A stretch of 64,000 nucleotides of DNA from Xanthostigma xanthostigma (GCA_963575645.1 OY754466.1:18144001-18208000), one strand, 5' to 3'. Counted from the first letter of the stretch, positions 1 to 12,483 are shown. A program made the numbers and translations. Notes: a model not told the origin generated them from the letters alone.

Positions 1-38
1 CCTATAATATTTTTATTTTTTTAGTATACCACGTTTTT

Positions 39-158
39 AAAACGAAAAATGTGGGGCGCATGCGACAGTTATATATTTAAGCATTGTAGAGAGTAGCTGT
101 CAAGGAAAAAATCTATTTATGGGATAAAACGAATAATGCGCCCCACGTTTTTCGTTTC
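39..158. repeat. Short inverted repeat (hairpin)
   Basis: Two arms of about 22 bases (39-62 and 135-158) are near-perfect reverse complements. The left arm reads AACGAAAAATGTGGGGCGCA, and the right arm carries the complementary GCGCCCCAC followed by GTTTTTCGTTT. The 72-base loop is AT-rich. This could be a small foldback element or a MITE (short non-autonomous DNA transposon) remnant. No target duplication is seen, so its class is unknown. Confidence 0.6.
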
Positions 159-1750
159 AAATCCTACAAATTAAAAAAATATTGTATACTTTTGAGTTCG
201 TTTAAAAAAATATTTATTTTATTATTTTCTATTATAATGATCTTACTGACTATTTATTATTCTATTGATGAATTCTTTGTAACAAGGTTTTGTAAAAAAA
301 TTGATGTACGCGTGTGTGTATAATCACATTAATTGCTTCTGTAGTGTGTAAATACACCGTAACTTTTTTTCATTTCTGTAACACCCTGTTTGTGAATGTA
401 TCATAATTGCCGTGAGTATTAATTATGTCGCTATAAAAATGGATCGGATATTGCAACGCACTGACAGAGCGACTATCCAAAATCCCCACTCCGCCTCAAA
501 CGACACACTGACTCACGTATTAGTGCGGAGCTCGCGTCCGTTCGTCTGCTCTGTTCAACAAACACACACATACACACATAGTGGCAGTCAACAACACGTG
601 TATTTATCGACATTTAAACTATAATTGCTATTTAATAATAATTTTTAACAAGCGTTTATAAATCAGTGACGAACAAACAGCGGTCCAACGACTCTTTCTA
701 ATTCTAGACATCAGACGCGAATCAGATGTTGAGCGTCTATAACCTACAATCTACCCCCCCACTCTCTGTCTTCCCAATTTAGGGAAGATATTGGCGTTAT
801 TTTTAAAACTTTTTTTATAAACTTCACACACCGACGTCCTGTACAAAAATTAGAACGTTTCTTTTAGTTTAGAAGGGGTTGTCGTAAACTTTTGAACAAC
901 TAAAGAGGGCGTATTTTATTTTAATTTTTAATAAAATGTTTGATTTTTTAATTTTTGGCGGAATTATTCCTCAAATATTTTTTAATTTAAAAATTGAAAC
1001 ACCGCACTCTTCCTTTCTGTATCTCATTTGATTAGGAAGCTATGGCTGTTTTAATGTACTTCAAAATTTACAAAAAGCTTTGAATGCCAATATTTTATAA
1101 ATTAATAAAGTGCTGGCATCATACAATTAATTTGAAAAGTAACGGAAAAAGTTTGATATTCAAGAAAAAAAATTGAATTTTTGTCTAAGAGCAAATCCAG
1201 AGACAACCGGAAAGCAGCCATTCTAATTGACGAGGTCGTCCGCTGTCTTGGTTTTGTTTTTTGAACATGGACAGTAGCTCATCCTGAAATGTCCATCCCC
1301 AAATTTATATTAAAGTGTGTTTCAGGTTCGAGTTTTCTACTACGATGTCAAATCCCTTGAAACAGTGTTATCAATATTTATTAGATCTGTGGATCATAGC
1401 ATACTTTGAACTTTATTGATTGATTGATGACGTCTATCACGGCGGATATTGTTTTGCATTTTAAGTGCACAGAATTTCCAATGAATTGAATTTAACGATA
1501 GCTGTTTTTAGCGTTTATTTTTGAATATATTTATGAATTATAAAATAAACAATATAAGCAAGATTGCTCTAAATTTCTTCACCCACCCAGTTACATAAAT
1601 TAAGAATAATAATTGATAATCGATCGATAAATGCGGAGTGCAAATCGTCATTGCAGCATAGATACAAAAAAAAAAAAAAACACACACATAGTATTTTTAT
1701 TTAATCGTACGTATTGTTCCAAAAAAAATTGTATGAATTTAGTGCTTTGT
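159..1750. other. AT-rich stretch, no gene recognised
   Basis: I see no coding region or named repeat here. Small features are a CA-rich microsatellite near 562-580, a run of seven C near 752, and an A-run followed by CACACACA at about 1666-1688. The short open frames have no recognisable domain. Confidence 0.6.
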
Positions 1751-2420
1751 ATTTTACCATTCTAACCCGCAACTAGTTTAGGTCAAAATCACTTTTCAAA
1801 AATCTTTTCGTTTTGAGGTCTCCCGAATCCAAAAAATATATTTTTGGAAAAACTCTGTGCGTCTATTAGTCGGTTAGTCTGTGTGTTTGTTAGTCTGTTT
1901 GTTTGTGAACACGATACAGGTCAAACGGATAAGCGGATCGAAACCAAATTTTCGTAGGATGTTTGGTATGCAAATATGAAGAGCCCTATTGTTTTTGGGG
2001 AAAATCGGCGCATGCGCAGAAGAGATATTTGCTATAACGGTGTTTTTTATATAATACTTTTCATAACGGCTTATTATTTTATTTATTTTTTCAAGAAAGT
2101 TTCGTTAACAAATTTTTTTTTCTATACTTTATAGTTTCGGAAATATTTTGAAAATAAAAAAAAAATCAGCTTCTCTTTTGTTTTATGGATCTGTCAGAAA
2201 TAAACAAGTTCGGCATGCTTTGATTATTGTTTACATGACGTGGAACTTATTATGTAGGTAACCCCATAGCAACGAATAGCAAATATCATATTGAATACTA
2301 GCAATTACCCGCGTCACCTCACACGATATCAGAAATTTTATTTTCTTTATTATAATCAAATGTCAACATTTTTGAAGCTGGAATGGTCCCGTCGCCCAAT
2401 TGGCTGGAATTTTTTTAACG
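1751..2420 (+). repeat. Dispersed repeat family A, copy 1
   Basis: This is a roughly 670-base copy of a repeat also found at about 21.4, 27.5, 31.4, 47.4, 50.0 and 60.0 kb. Landmarks in order are ACCATTCTAACCC at the start, CACGATACAGGTCAAACGGA, TTTTTGGGGAAAATCGGCGC, ACTAGCAATTACCCGCGTCA, and CCCAATTGGCTGG at the end. The stretch around 1905-2075 reads as a frame also kept in other copies, but a stop codon breaks it here. I see no terminal repeat or target duplication, so it is an unclassified, probably non-autonomous element. Confidence 0.8.
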
Positions 2421-4617
2421 CTTCAATAATTTTTTTCGATATTCTTTTTAGCAGAAGAGAAGTTTAAAATCCGAGTGTTTCGAATCATTCTAAACAGTAT
2501 CTTGAAAAATTCAGTGTCTCGCAGTTTTTTTCGGAAAACGCAAATATCGAATATTCGTCAAACACCGTTCGATTTTCTGACTCAAGTATCAAGTGGTTTC
2601 AGTGAAAGCCTATTTTTGAAAAATAAATAATATCTGTCCGGGTTTCACGTTTCTAGTTCAATCGAAAAATTGACTAAAATACTATTACATAATTACTTTG
2701 TTTAGACAATGACTGTAAAAAATTGTTTGCTAACTTTGACTATGACCTCACTCACACACGAAATCTGATCGTCCGACTTACTGACTGACTGACCCACCGA
2801 GCTCGCCTGGTCGTATTTATATGTGCTGGGTATACCTTCAAGAGATTTCTAGAATGTTCTGTTCCTTTCTTATACCTGCATTCATTGTTGTTACAAGCTT
2901 GGGATTTGGCTTCATGTCACCAAAAAAAAAAAACTCTTATACCTGTTCGTTATTGTTGTTGTTTTCGAGAGCATTCCACAGAAAACAGTGTTGCATCAAT
3001 CGGGTGGGGGGGGGGGGGTTTACGTGTAACAATATTTAAATTAAATTAAATTCGTTTAAATTTTCAACGAGTGCTTTGTTGCATTCAGTATATAGGTATA
3101 CACGCACTGCTTTACACTCATATGTGTTGTTTGTGTATTTGAACACTAAACTAAAAACAGAGAAAGTACATTATTGAGTACGAGGCTAACACCTATGTCG
3201 TAATAGATCGACGAGTTACCAACTTGACGGAACCCGGTCGTATATTGTATATATTTTTACCTACACGTTTTTTTATGTTTATTGTCTGCACTTGTTAATT
3301 CGCGGCTTCATTCACGTCAATGTCCGTTTTTTTTTTTTATTATTGCTCAGCCCCCATGCGATGATGATATGGACCCTATACTGTCCCCTGATGTATAAAC
3401 ACTAGTGATGTAACGAATGTCAATTTTTAAACAATATCTGTAGTCGATATTCGCGATAGTGAATGCGAATATTCAGTTTTTTTAAATCTGGACTAAAATT
3501 TGACAGCTGATTGGCTGCGCAAGTCGCATCCACATTTGTAGTGGTTCTGGGTACTAAGTTCATTATTAATACTAAGTCTAAGGCTTTATTACCTAACGTA
3601 AAAGTAAAGGCTGATAGAAGATATAATTGCAACGTTACATTAGCGAAAAACATTATTTTTTAAAAGAGGAGTAAGAAAAAAATTTCCTAATAAAATGCTA
3701 AGAAATTAATATTTTTTTGTCATATTAATATTATTTTTATTGGTTTTTATTATTGATAATCCTCAAGTTGCCAGTTTTAGGGTTAGAGCCTGAGAACTGG
3801 GGGCTTGTTATAGAGGAACAACGGCATAGCTACACGCTGGCCGATCTCAAAGCCGCCTTGCATTGATTATTGTTACAAAGTGGCGATTTTATTTATTCTA
3901 TTTTATTTTATTTCAGGTAAGTGAGTCTCCTGACATTTTGATAAACGTAAGTTCGATTCGAATAATTAGATTGGCATTCTTTTTGCTATTTAAAAAATCG
4001 TTTAAAAGAATATCTACATTTACAAAACAAATAATGTTACTGTAATTATAATTGATCTATTGTTATGTTTTTAAAATACGAATTAAATAGTACTTGAATT
4101 TTTAATATACAAAAAATAAAAAGGGCAAAAAAAATGACCATTGTTCGACATTGGAAATTGCACAATTATTTGAAATAAGTGCATATTTTGACAACAAAAT
4201 TTCAAAAACACCAACCCAAATTAAATTAACAATGGTTATTTATTTTGTGACATATATTTTTGCATGAATCGCGGCGTATCTTTAGAAATACAAATTGAAC
4301 AATATAAAATGTTTCGCCACAATATTATAATAACTTGGAGCAATTTGCAATTAAATTAAATAACATTTAAACATTTTATATCTATCGTGTGTTGTGCTAG
4401 CAATCTGCAAACGCAACATTTAATGACAAGAGAAAAAAAAACTTTTTTCAATCATTTTAGACTTCATTTGCGTACACTCGTGTTTCTAGGACTTTTGTCC
4501 TTCTGTCTATTTATGCCACTTGGTATCCAAACTTAAAGTATATCTAGGGAAGTTTTTATTTAGCTTTTTGTGTTAAAATAAACTATCCTTGTTAAAACCG
4601 ACATAGCGCAGTCCATT
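2421..4617. other. AT-rich stretch, no gene recognised
   Basis: No domain-bearing frame is seen on either strand. The most distinct feature is a 13-G run at about 3006-3018. An AT-rich imperfect palindrome lies near 3700-3740. Confidence 0.55.
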
Positions 4618-5062
4618 GGTCGGGTGCAGAGTATAGAGTGGGGACAGCTGAATCGATCGCAGCGTGAGCTGTGGACTAAACGAGCAATAAACCATGCAAC
4701 GCGTATAGTGTATGATGTCATGTGACCGTCAGATTTCGTTTTCGTCGCACTTCCTGCCAGATCGTTTATTAAGAAGCTTCGCGGTTTAAAACAATAATAA
4801 CAAGGCAGTTCAATCCCGCTCCATTGCACGCTATAGCTGCGTTAGTAGTCTTCGCGAAAGTGAACGTCGAATAGATAACATTTTTTTTTTCACATTTTTC
4901 AAATAATAATTATATTAAATGTTTTTTCAGTGTAACAGCATAAAAACTATATCTCCTTAACTGGGTATAAAAATTTCTATAATAAAAGGTTTCGTTTAAT
5001 TATTATTAGTTCTTTGAAAAATGCGGACGGTAGGCGGTGGGTGCTGCCGTCACACACCCAGA
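4618..5062 (-). mobile_element. Internal fragment of pogo-like element (family D)
   Basis: This stretch is the diverged reverse complement of about 60885-61330, the middle of the complete pogo-like element at 60710-61480. Matching landmarks are GCGGACGGTAGGCGGTG at about 5023 against CACCGCCTACCGTCCGC at 60908, and AACAAGGCAGTTCAATCCCG at 4799 against CGGGATTGAACTGCCTTGTT at 61157. Both terminal repeats are missing, so it is a dead fragment. Confidence 0.75.
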
Positions 5063-5560
5063 TAATACTAATTTTATAATGGGAGATTGTTCTGTGTACG
5101 TTATCTCAAAATTCGAGAACCGCTGAAGCAATTTGAAAAAGATATTCACGGTTTAAGAAACCTTTTTCTTGATGATTATCATAAGCTAGATATAGGTAGA
5201 TTATTACGCTGTGAGGATGAAAAAAAAATGCCGATTTGTTGAGGACTGCTGTGATCTAATAATATCCAATAAAAGTGCAGTTTCGGAATAGTCAAAAAAG
5301 TATGTCAGTTTATCCGAATTCTGTTTACTATAAAATAAAATCGCGGATTCCCATGACGCAATCGACCACAATAAATAATGGCGAATGGTTAAGAAATCAT
5401 TATTAAGTTTAATTGAAATTATTTTATAACTTTATTAGTTGTGCTCTTCAAACTCATCGTGACTATAATTGTTTATTGTAACAATAATAACATTTTTAGC
5501 ATAAAATTTCATTTTTAGGGTTGCGTAACCGCTAGGAACTCGTTTCTTGTCATTTACGTC
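5063..5560. other. No feature recognised
   Basis: AT-rich sequence with no supported gene or repeat structure. Confidence 0.5.
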
Positions 5561-5955
5561 TATAAATCTGTCATAGCCCCATAATTACTACCGATTTTGA
5601 TGAAATTATATACTCGATATATTAAAAGTGTAGGGAAATTTTGAAAAAAACTATTTTTACACGAATCCTATAAAATAGCTGTTGTCATGCCTGTATAACG
5701 GTAGTAAACCGACCTATTTCGCACGAGTGCGTAAAAAATAAATTAGTCGTACTACCATTTCCTTAGTAAAAGTATAAAAATCAAACTCAGCCTACAATGG
5801 GAAGAGGACTTGCTTAAAATTGAACTGTCATTTTTTTTAATTGTGTGAATATCAGCTATTTTTGTACGAAAAAAAATTATACGTCTTTCGTGCGTGATGA
5901 TATTATGGATGATGTGACTGTTAAGGCTCGCTGTCTCTCGTTTTTAACATAATAT
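5561..5955 (+). repeat. Dispersed repeat family E, copy 1
   Basis: It shares blocks with 27270-27360 (CTCGATATATTAAAAGTGTA and flanks), with 29205-29455 (CTATAAAATA, CTGTATAACGGT and AAAATTGAACTGTCA in the same order), and more distantly with 56300-56480 (AACTGTC and TGGCTCTCGTTTT at the end). It has no coding capacity, and its ends are not defined. Confidence 0.55.
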
Positions 5956-6702
5956 CACATTCGCCATAATAATGCACCAGAGTCTAGAAACATAACCTAC
6001 TATTTTGAAGCACTACCCCATACCATGCATATGTGTACAGTGTAGCCAATGTAATATTTTGTGTGTGCTTTTTTTTGTAAATATTTTAATGTTGTTCTTT
6101 CAATACACTTGTTGCAAAACGTATTCGGGCGAAAATGGCGAATGGGACTCGAGTGATAGCCGCCCTTGTCGCGCTCTGGTGAGCAAATGCCACCCTCGTT
6201 AGTAATCGCTAATTTTCTGCCCTTGTCACACATTGTATTATTGTAGCAGGCGATGATTAATTAACGCTGCACCAGGAACTTCGTTTAGGATGTATGATTT
6301 AATTAACGCTTTATTATGGCAAGGTGCCTCAACGTGTTTCGATCGATCGTTGGCAAATGTTTGTGATTTAAAATAAAAACAGGTCAAAGACAGTTTGTAA
6401 TCGTTTAATATTATTAGAGATATAATTTGTATTCAGATGTGAATTGCATCGTTGCAATTATTAATAACAGCTATAATTAATAATAAGTCATACCTATTGT
6501 AATAAAAATCTTTTGATTTTAGCATTTAAGGGGTCTGTTCACCAGCTGTTCAATATATCCCCTTATTCACCCGCATAGGTTTATATTACGAGCATTTGAA
6601 TGTGTGTGTGCATAGTCACATAAAAACCATTTCGGAACTCTTTGATTTCGATGAAAAACCTTATTCAATTTTTGATCTTAATGCTTTCAAAATAAACTAG
6701 AA
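5956..6702. other. No gene recognised
   Basis: Short frames run over each other on both strands at about 6000-6230, but none shows a domain. The stretch has no clear repeat structure. Confidence 0.5.
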
Positions 6703-7236
6703 CAATGATTCCCAAAGTGGTCTATATCGACCCCCAGAGGTCGACGACAACTTGCAAGAGGTCCCTGGTCCATGTCAGCGAGAAAAAAAATTGGGGGGTC
6801 CATGAAATGAAAATAGGGGTCAACGATAGTGAATCTCCTAACAAAAAAAGAAACAAACTGTACATTGTTAACCGAAAAGATTTAAGATTAAATCTAACTA
6901 AATTGATGCCAAATGTTGAAAATTTATTATTAAAGCATCAGTTTCATCCCTCACACTAAAAGCATTTATTTTTTGCTTAGTTATTTTATGTAACAGAACG
7001 TAAATTTTAATTTGATTCGTTTAATTTGAATCTAATTAATAAATGTATAAAACTAAACATTTTCACACTACATTTCACTACCGTTATAAATTTAAATCGT
7101 TCAAAGTGAGTAGCACTATACCGGTTGTCAAAAATACATTTGAATGAATTTGCAAAAAATCAATTTCAGATAAGCAGGGGGTCTACCCAAAACCGAAAAA
7201 CATGGCAAGTGGTCTACAAGACAAAAAAAGTTTGGG
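6703..7236. mobile_element. hAT-like non-autonomous element
   Basis: The left end reads CAATGATTCCCAAAGTGG, close to the common hAT terminus CAGTGATTCCCAAAG. The right end carries the complementary TTTGGGAA (7231-7238). The 8-mer AACTAGAA sits at 6695-6702 and again at 7237-7244, and 8 bp is the hAT target-duplication length. The right terminus would then lack its last bases. No transposase frame remains. The reading 'product of hAT transposition' is inferred from the ends. Confidence 0.6.
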
Positions 7237-7293
7237 AACTAGAAGTATGTTTTATTCTTTCCCTATGATTTTGAGCCAGATTTTTATCTATTA

Positions 7294-7440
7294 CTAGCGG
7301 CCCGGCCCGGTTTCACCAGAGGGCGATAGATATAATTCTGCAAAATGTATTTCGTTTGCGGCCCGGCGTCTGAACTAATAGTTTTCAGCAAATTGCTATT
7401 TGGTACTAAAACAGTCTTGTTTGTTTGTTTCTGAACTAAT
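7294..7440 (-). mobile_element. Helitron-like 3' end fragment (family B)
   Basis: Read on the minus strand, the element ends in a GC-rich hairpin (GGTGAAACCGGGCCGGGCCG) followed by CTAG, and the next base is T. Helitrons end in CTRR just after a short hairpin and insert between A and T, and CTAG fits that pattern. Similar sequence occurs at about 18353-18676 and 48583-48918. Only the 3' portion is present. Confidence 0.6.
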
Positions 7441-7465
7441 ATTAGTTCAGAAGCAAACAAACAAA
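7418..7465. repeat. Near-perfect 48-base palindrome
   Basis: The arms TTTGTTTGTTTCTGAACTAA and its complement meet head to head with no loop and a one-base bulge. It lies at the inner edge of the Helitron fragment, whose own CTGAACTAAT motif forms the centre. It was probably made by an inverted duplication of that motif. Confidence 0.75.
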
Positions 7466-8177
7466 ATTGACTTTTGATCAGCTAAAAATGACCAAAGTAA
7501 GATTAACACAAAATATATACCTATACAGAAATAATTAAATTTCAAAAAAATTGTTGAACAAGCTAAATTTCTCACTATATTTAACATACATTTTATAAAG
7601 GAAAACTTTAGAAATTGCGAAAAATTTGACGTAAGCGCTCCAGGTCACAGACGTAATATTATGTGTGCAGAATTCTCGTTCATAGGCAACACGTTATGAT
7701 ATGTACTATTATTACACGTACGTCGTATACACTTTGTATGCAAGCACATTGAGATAATTCGGTCAAGGACCGGTAGTCGGTACACTATGCAGTAAGTTAC
7801 TATTTTACTAAGTTGGTATGCCTGTGTATAGGTAAACACACTAACAGTACTGCCGCTCAATAGCAGTCCGATAGACGCTTGTGAACTGCGTTGTTGAACG
7901 TTTATAATCTATTATATCCTATCCTGAAATAATTTAGAGTAATAAATAATAGTGATTTGAAGTTTCTGACGGATTCCAGTGATTGGTACCTAGCCTTCTT
8001 TTAAATCATTCCCAAATACAGGTAAATATTTATTGACGAGTAAACTTTAAGACTGTTCTGATTATTATTGCAATTACTAGACGACGTTTGGAATAGTCTT
8101 AAAATTAACTGGTTATTTAGTCTTTACTACTCCACTGAAATCTGTCAAAAACCAAAATGATTTATTACCTACACCAG
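7466..8177. other. No gene recognised
   Basis: AT-rich sequence with no supported structure. Confidence 0.5.
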
Positions 8178-8495
8178 CAGTTTCCAAACTTTGTGCACTA
8201 ATGCCCCCCATATAAAAAATATTACCTCTGCCGCCCTCACCCCTTTGAAAAAATTTATAAACAATTTGTTTACTAAAAAAAAATAATTACAAAGGTGGTA
8301 AATATAGATATATACAACATAAATCATGAAAATTGTACAATACTTTAATTAATATTTTAAAGCTGGTATTAGACAATAATTTATGTGTATGGAAATAGAA
8401 ATAATAATAATAATTTATTTAAAAAAATATTTTCTGTTTTGCAATTAATCTACGCCCCCCTGATGAATATTGCGCCCCAACTTTGCAAACCACTG
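8178..8495. mobile_element. hAT-like MITE
   Basis: The left end CAGTTTCCAAACTTTGTGC and the right end AACTTTGCAAACCACTG are imperfect inverted repeats of the CAGTGGTTCCCAAACTT type, common in hAT elements. Both ends are followed inwards by C-rich blocks (GCCCCCC and ACGCCCCCC). The element is 318 bases and non-coding. An exact 8-bp duplication is not clear: TACAC occurs on both sides but is offset. Confidence 0.6.
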
Positions 8496-9774
8496 CTGTA
8501 CACAAATATAATATCTATCTCAACCGTAGTCGATCAGTTCTGTCGTTTTTTGATTTTGTATGAATATTTTTTATTTATGGAAGTCCTGCCTCTTTGACAT
8601 GAAATATTTTTTTTTAATGAGGAGGAAATCCCAATACGGACGCCCGCAATCACTTACAGCAATACCCACTAAACCCCCTTCCTCTTCCTTCCTGTCGGCC
8701 TGGAACTGTTTTCACATTACTTCGGGCCGACAGGGATCTTAAAAATATTTTTTTCGTTTCGATATGTAACATCACCTGACATCTGTCATATTTACTATTT
8801 TATATTTTCGATCGCTGCGCCATCAGTCGTTTTTTTGGCAAACGTGCATAAAATAAAAAATTCTCAAGCCGTATGGTTTAGCGAGCAACTTCATCCTGTT
8901 AATTTTGATGTTACAGTGAGTACGCATCGTAAAAATTCACCTTTTAACGTGCCAAAAGAAGTATAACTTCAGAAATAATAAGACGTAATCACAAATGCAC
9001 AGTTTATTATCATGATCTAATTAAAACCAAACAGCTGATTAAAAAAAAATGTATTTTTAGTACAAATTAGGTTAGTTGATAATAAACAAAAAAACGTAAA
9101 AGGAAAACCGCAAAATATACCTACGACTTGTATCAATAAGAATGTTGAAAAGAAATGATTACAAGGTTAAGCAATATATTCACAATATACTTATATGTCC
9201 AAAACAGTTGCGTAATTCTTCCGAGAAATGCAGGTTTTATGTTTTGTCATATGTTAACATGGAAATCTCCTATCGAATTGGTGTCATACCAGCTTTAACA
9301 AGTAACGAATGGTCGACCTTCTCACATTGATCCATTTTGTTTAGGTGAAAAGTGAGAGTTCTGGAAAATACCGACAAATTTGACAAAGTACCTACTACAG
9401 TCGTCCACTATTTTGGAGCTTATAATTCAATTAAGATAGTTCACTTGTAAACCGGCTTTTCTTAGGAATTTAATAAAATTGAAGTATAAGGTTAATAAAA
9501 CTGCCTTATGTTTAATTTAAAAAAATGAAATTTTTTTCACTGATTGTAAAACGAGACATTAACAATCAAAATGTGCATAATTAACATGCTGGAGGTATAC
9601 CACGTTAAAGAAAACGAGAATATCTCGAGAACGGTTCTTAGTATATTTCTTAAAAATTAATGCATTTTAATTCAAAAATTACAAATTTTTTGATAAAAAC
9701 CGAGCGGTTTGGCCGTGAAAGCGTAATAGACGGACAGACAGATAGAGCTACTTTCGCATTTTTAAATTAGTATG
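8496..9774. other. No gene recognised
   Basis: Contains unsupported short frames near 8560-8742 and 9142-9330 that show no domain. AT-rich throughout. Confidence 0.5.
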
Positions 9775-9832
9775 GATGCCAAATGTCAATATTTTTAAAG
9801 TTGGAATGATCCTGTCGCCCTATGGGCTATGT
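9775..9832 (+). repeat. Dispersed repeat family A, terminal fragment
   Basis: Only the last part of family A is present (AAATGTCAATATTTTTAAAG, then GTTGGAATGATCCTGTCGCC). It is more diverged than the other copies. Confidence 0.6.
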
Positions 9833-9986
9833 GCAGGGAGGCGTAGTTACAAATTTTTCGATGCGAGCGTTTGTGGTGAGCACTAGGGAAAACTTCAAGC
9901 TCAAATTTTCCCTATGTCAGTGAACAATGTTTAATAAAAGTGAAAATAGTTATAATTTTATGAAGTTTTTTAATTACAAAGAAAAC

Positions 9987-10083
9987 ATGGGTAACACTAA
10001 GTGATCTGGAAATGCTTGTTGTGTTCCGGGCTGTTGCGCTGATGGCGATTTTAGTAAAATGAAGTCCACTGGCGCCTTAATTT
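9987..10083 (+). pseudogene. Possible THAP zinc-finger start, broken
   Basis: A frame beginning with ATG at 9987 reads MGNTK, then a TGA stop (10002-10004), then SGNACCVPGCCADGDFSKMK and ends at 10083. The block CCVPGC (cysteines at 10017-10037) matches the usual first zinc-ligand block of THAP DNA-binding domains (C-x2-4-C). THAP domains occur in P-element transposases and in host regulators. The later hallmarks (FP, W, C-x2-H) are not visible, so this may be a chance match or a very short fossil. Confidence 0.3.
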
Positions 10084-10219
10084 GACGTTCCGCTGTCAGT
10101 GTAAACAAATTAACATCAGTTTTTCGTATTACATTTTTTTTGACACATCATGGCCAATTAAAGTTTTTGACTTATCACCTTAGAAACATGTCGCGATTTC
10201 CATAAAAAGTGAGTTCAAT

Positions 10220-10262
10220 AATGCTCTATTACCCGCTAGCAGCGCTAGTAGGCTTCGTGCAC
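10220..10262. repeat. Short pogo family D fragment
   Basis: TGCTCTATTACCCGCTAGCA and the following GCGCTAGTAGGCTTCGTG match 54290-54325 and, in reverse, 61115-61150. This is an internal scrap of the family D element. Confidence 0.45.
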
Positions 10263-10654
10263 ACAGCCTGTTGACTGGATTTGTTTTTATTTTTTGTAAC
10301 CGATCAGGCTAATTTATGCGTGCAGACCAAAGATATCTTTGGTGCAGACTGAACTTGAAAATTAAGGTCAGACTGCACCGAGTTGACACGCACGCTATCA
10401 AGTAGTGCTTAAATTATTATTTAGTGTCACAATGTGCGTTTTTTGCGTCAAAAGGATGTTTACGTTCGTTTAAAACGCTGCACCTGTCCGACGCAACACT
10501 TCTTCTTCAATGTTGACATTATCACGACACGTTTGTCCCATAATATTCGCTTTTAATAGGCCATTCACTAAATCCTGTGGCTTTTTTTTATTATGTGTCT
10601 CAGCTCACTAGGATAAATAAATTGCCGAGTTCACATTACGACACTGTTCTAAAC

Positions 10655-11075
10655 GAGATGTTTTTTAACCGACGAAAAACAAAAACGGAGGAGGTTCTCA
10701 AGTCGACGCGTATATTTTTTTTTTGTTTTTTTTTTTTATTTATGTATGACCACGCATAACTTTTTACAGAGTAGTCCAATTTCGATAATTATTTTTTTCT
10801 TTGAAAGGGTATACTACCCCGAAGTTGGTCCCATATAAATTTGGTAAAAAAATTCCAACCCTAAGGGTAGGAAAACAGGGGATGATTGATTGTTCACTCA
10901 CTGATTGTAATGTATGACCACACATAACTTTTTACAGAGTAGTCCAATTTTGATAATTCTTTTTTATTGGAAAGGGTATACCCCGAAGTTGGTCCCATAG
11001 CAATTTGGAAAAAAAAATTCCTACCCTAAGGGTGGGAAAATAGGAGTGATTTATTGTTCACTCACAGATTTTCAT
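10655..11075. repeat. Insect repeat with a tandem 170-base duplication
   Basis: The left part carries ACGGAGGAGGTTCTCAAGTC. It is followed by two diverged tandem copies of about 170 bases (about 10742-10910 and 10911-11075). Each contains GTATGACCACRCATAACTTT, GAAGTTGGTCCCATA, CCTAAGGGT and GTTCACTCAC. The left motif is the reverse form of AACCTCCTCCTTTTTGTTGA near 34467, so both belong to a widespread insect repeat. It is non-coding. Confidence 0.65.
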
Positions 11076-11131
11076 GCTGAGTTGTGTATTACAATTATAA
11101 ATTATTATATAGCCACAAAAAATTATAAAAT

Positions 11132-11634
11132 AAAAACTTTTTAACAAAAAAATTAAAACGCCGAAAAACTGAAAAGCAAAAAATAATAAATCTTTTTATT
11201 TAACTAAGTTCTATCTAAGCAGTTGAACGTATTTATATGACAGTCTAGTATATCTAAGTAATTTTGAGTCGGCGTCAAACAATCAGTGAACAAAGATCAC
11301 TAAAAGAAATAACCAAATCAAACTATCAATGGTACGTGAAATCTCCAGCGATAAACATTAACATTCCAAACATGCGCTCTTCACACGACCACTCGCAAAG
11401 ACGTGTGCCCTCAGTGTGTGCCCGTTCAGGTTGCTCTGTCGCTGACATTAACTTCGTGAACGCTCAGAGATTTCCGGCGAAGGATTGTTGACGCCGACTC
11501 AAAATTACTTAGATATACTAGACTGTCATATAAATACGTTCAACTACTTAGATAGAACTTAGTTAAATAAAAAGATTTATTATTTTTTGCTTTTCAGTTT
11601 TTCGGCGGTTTAATTTTTTTGTTAAAAAGTTTTG
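11132..11634. mobile_element. Foldback element with 150-base arms
   Basis: The arms 11132-11284 and 11483-11634 are near-perfect reverse complements. The outer ends read TTTTTAACAAAAAAATTAAA and the inner ends GAGTCGGCGTCAAAC. The same outer and inner motifs occur in the foldback at 32387-32588, so this is a family. The roughly 198-base spacer looks less AT-rich than the flanks and is continuously open in one frame on the plus strand. That frame has no recognised domain, so the spacer may be captured sequence. Confidence 0.8.
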
Positions 11635-11684
11635 TTTTTTTTATGATGCATAACTGCAGCGTGGACCCCAGAGCCGCTCGATAA

Positions 11685-11791
11685 AAATTAAAAATGTGTT
11701 ACGAGAACGCATTACAGAAGTGCAACTTTTAGTTGCAAATCGTATGATTGCATTTGGACAAGAGGAAAAAATTAAAAATGTGTTACGAGAT
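11685..11791 (+). repeat. Pair of direct repeats (20 bases)
   Basis: ATTAAAAATGTGTTACGAGA occurs at about 11685 and again at about 11771. The unit is too short to classify. Confidence 0.5.
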
Positions 11792-11904
11792 AGTTTCACG
11801 TTTAAATAATTTTAATTTTTTTTACTTGTCTAATAATAGGATTATTAAACAAAAATTAATCATTGATTTGCAACTCTAAAAAGAAAAATAATAAAAAACA
11901 AATT

Positions 11905-11990
11905 GTTACGCGCACCTGACGGTAATCGAACTCGGACCGACCGCGTGGAGACACCAAACCTTTTTCGATTAGGAGCTAATACAAATTGGT
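11905..11990 (-). repeat. Possible tRNA-derived SINE fragment
   Basis: On the minus strand GGTCCGAGTTCGATTACCGT resembles the tRNA T-arm (RNA polymerase III B box, GGTTCGANTCC), preceded by CTCCACGCGGTC as in an anticodon-arm-like stretch. I cannot see an A box or a complete cloverleaf. It could be a SINE or a decayed tRNA. Confidence 0.3.
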
Positions 11991-12483
11991 TGCAATCATT
12001 TTTTGTACAGGCAAAAATATGTTATTGAGTAAGCTCTATGATAGTTAATTAGTCATAGCCCGCGATTTCATAAATTATGAACCTAATTTATTAAAAAATA
12101 TTTATTTCTTTTTAGTACACTGCAAAAAAGATTGTCTTTAAAAAGTTTTTTTTCTAATATTTTTCTTCCAAATTTTTATTTTCGTTTTAACCTATGCAAA
12201 TTAAAAATTTTCTCATAATGGAAGTTAAATTAAATTCCATGACTTTCCAAAACCGTCTTAGTACCTACCTACAAACGTTTGCCTTATGTTTGCATTGCAT
12301 AAAAATTGCAGTTGAAATATTTATGGTAACATTTCTTTACCCCTCTTCATATTTTTGATTCGTAATTTTTTATGAGCTACTACGATCTGCGCTTCTCAAA
12401 CTTTAGATACCTCTTGAAACTACATTAGGAACACTTATAATTTTGGTCAGTCTGTCCGTCCGTCTTGTATAAATATACACCAG

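Noticed and set aside
11264-11491. 75-codon frame in the foldback loop as a gene
   Set aside because: It begins in one arm and ends in the other, so it is not an independent gene. The loop is kept as a possible captured fragment only.
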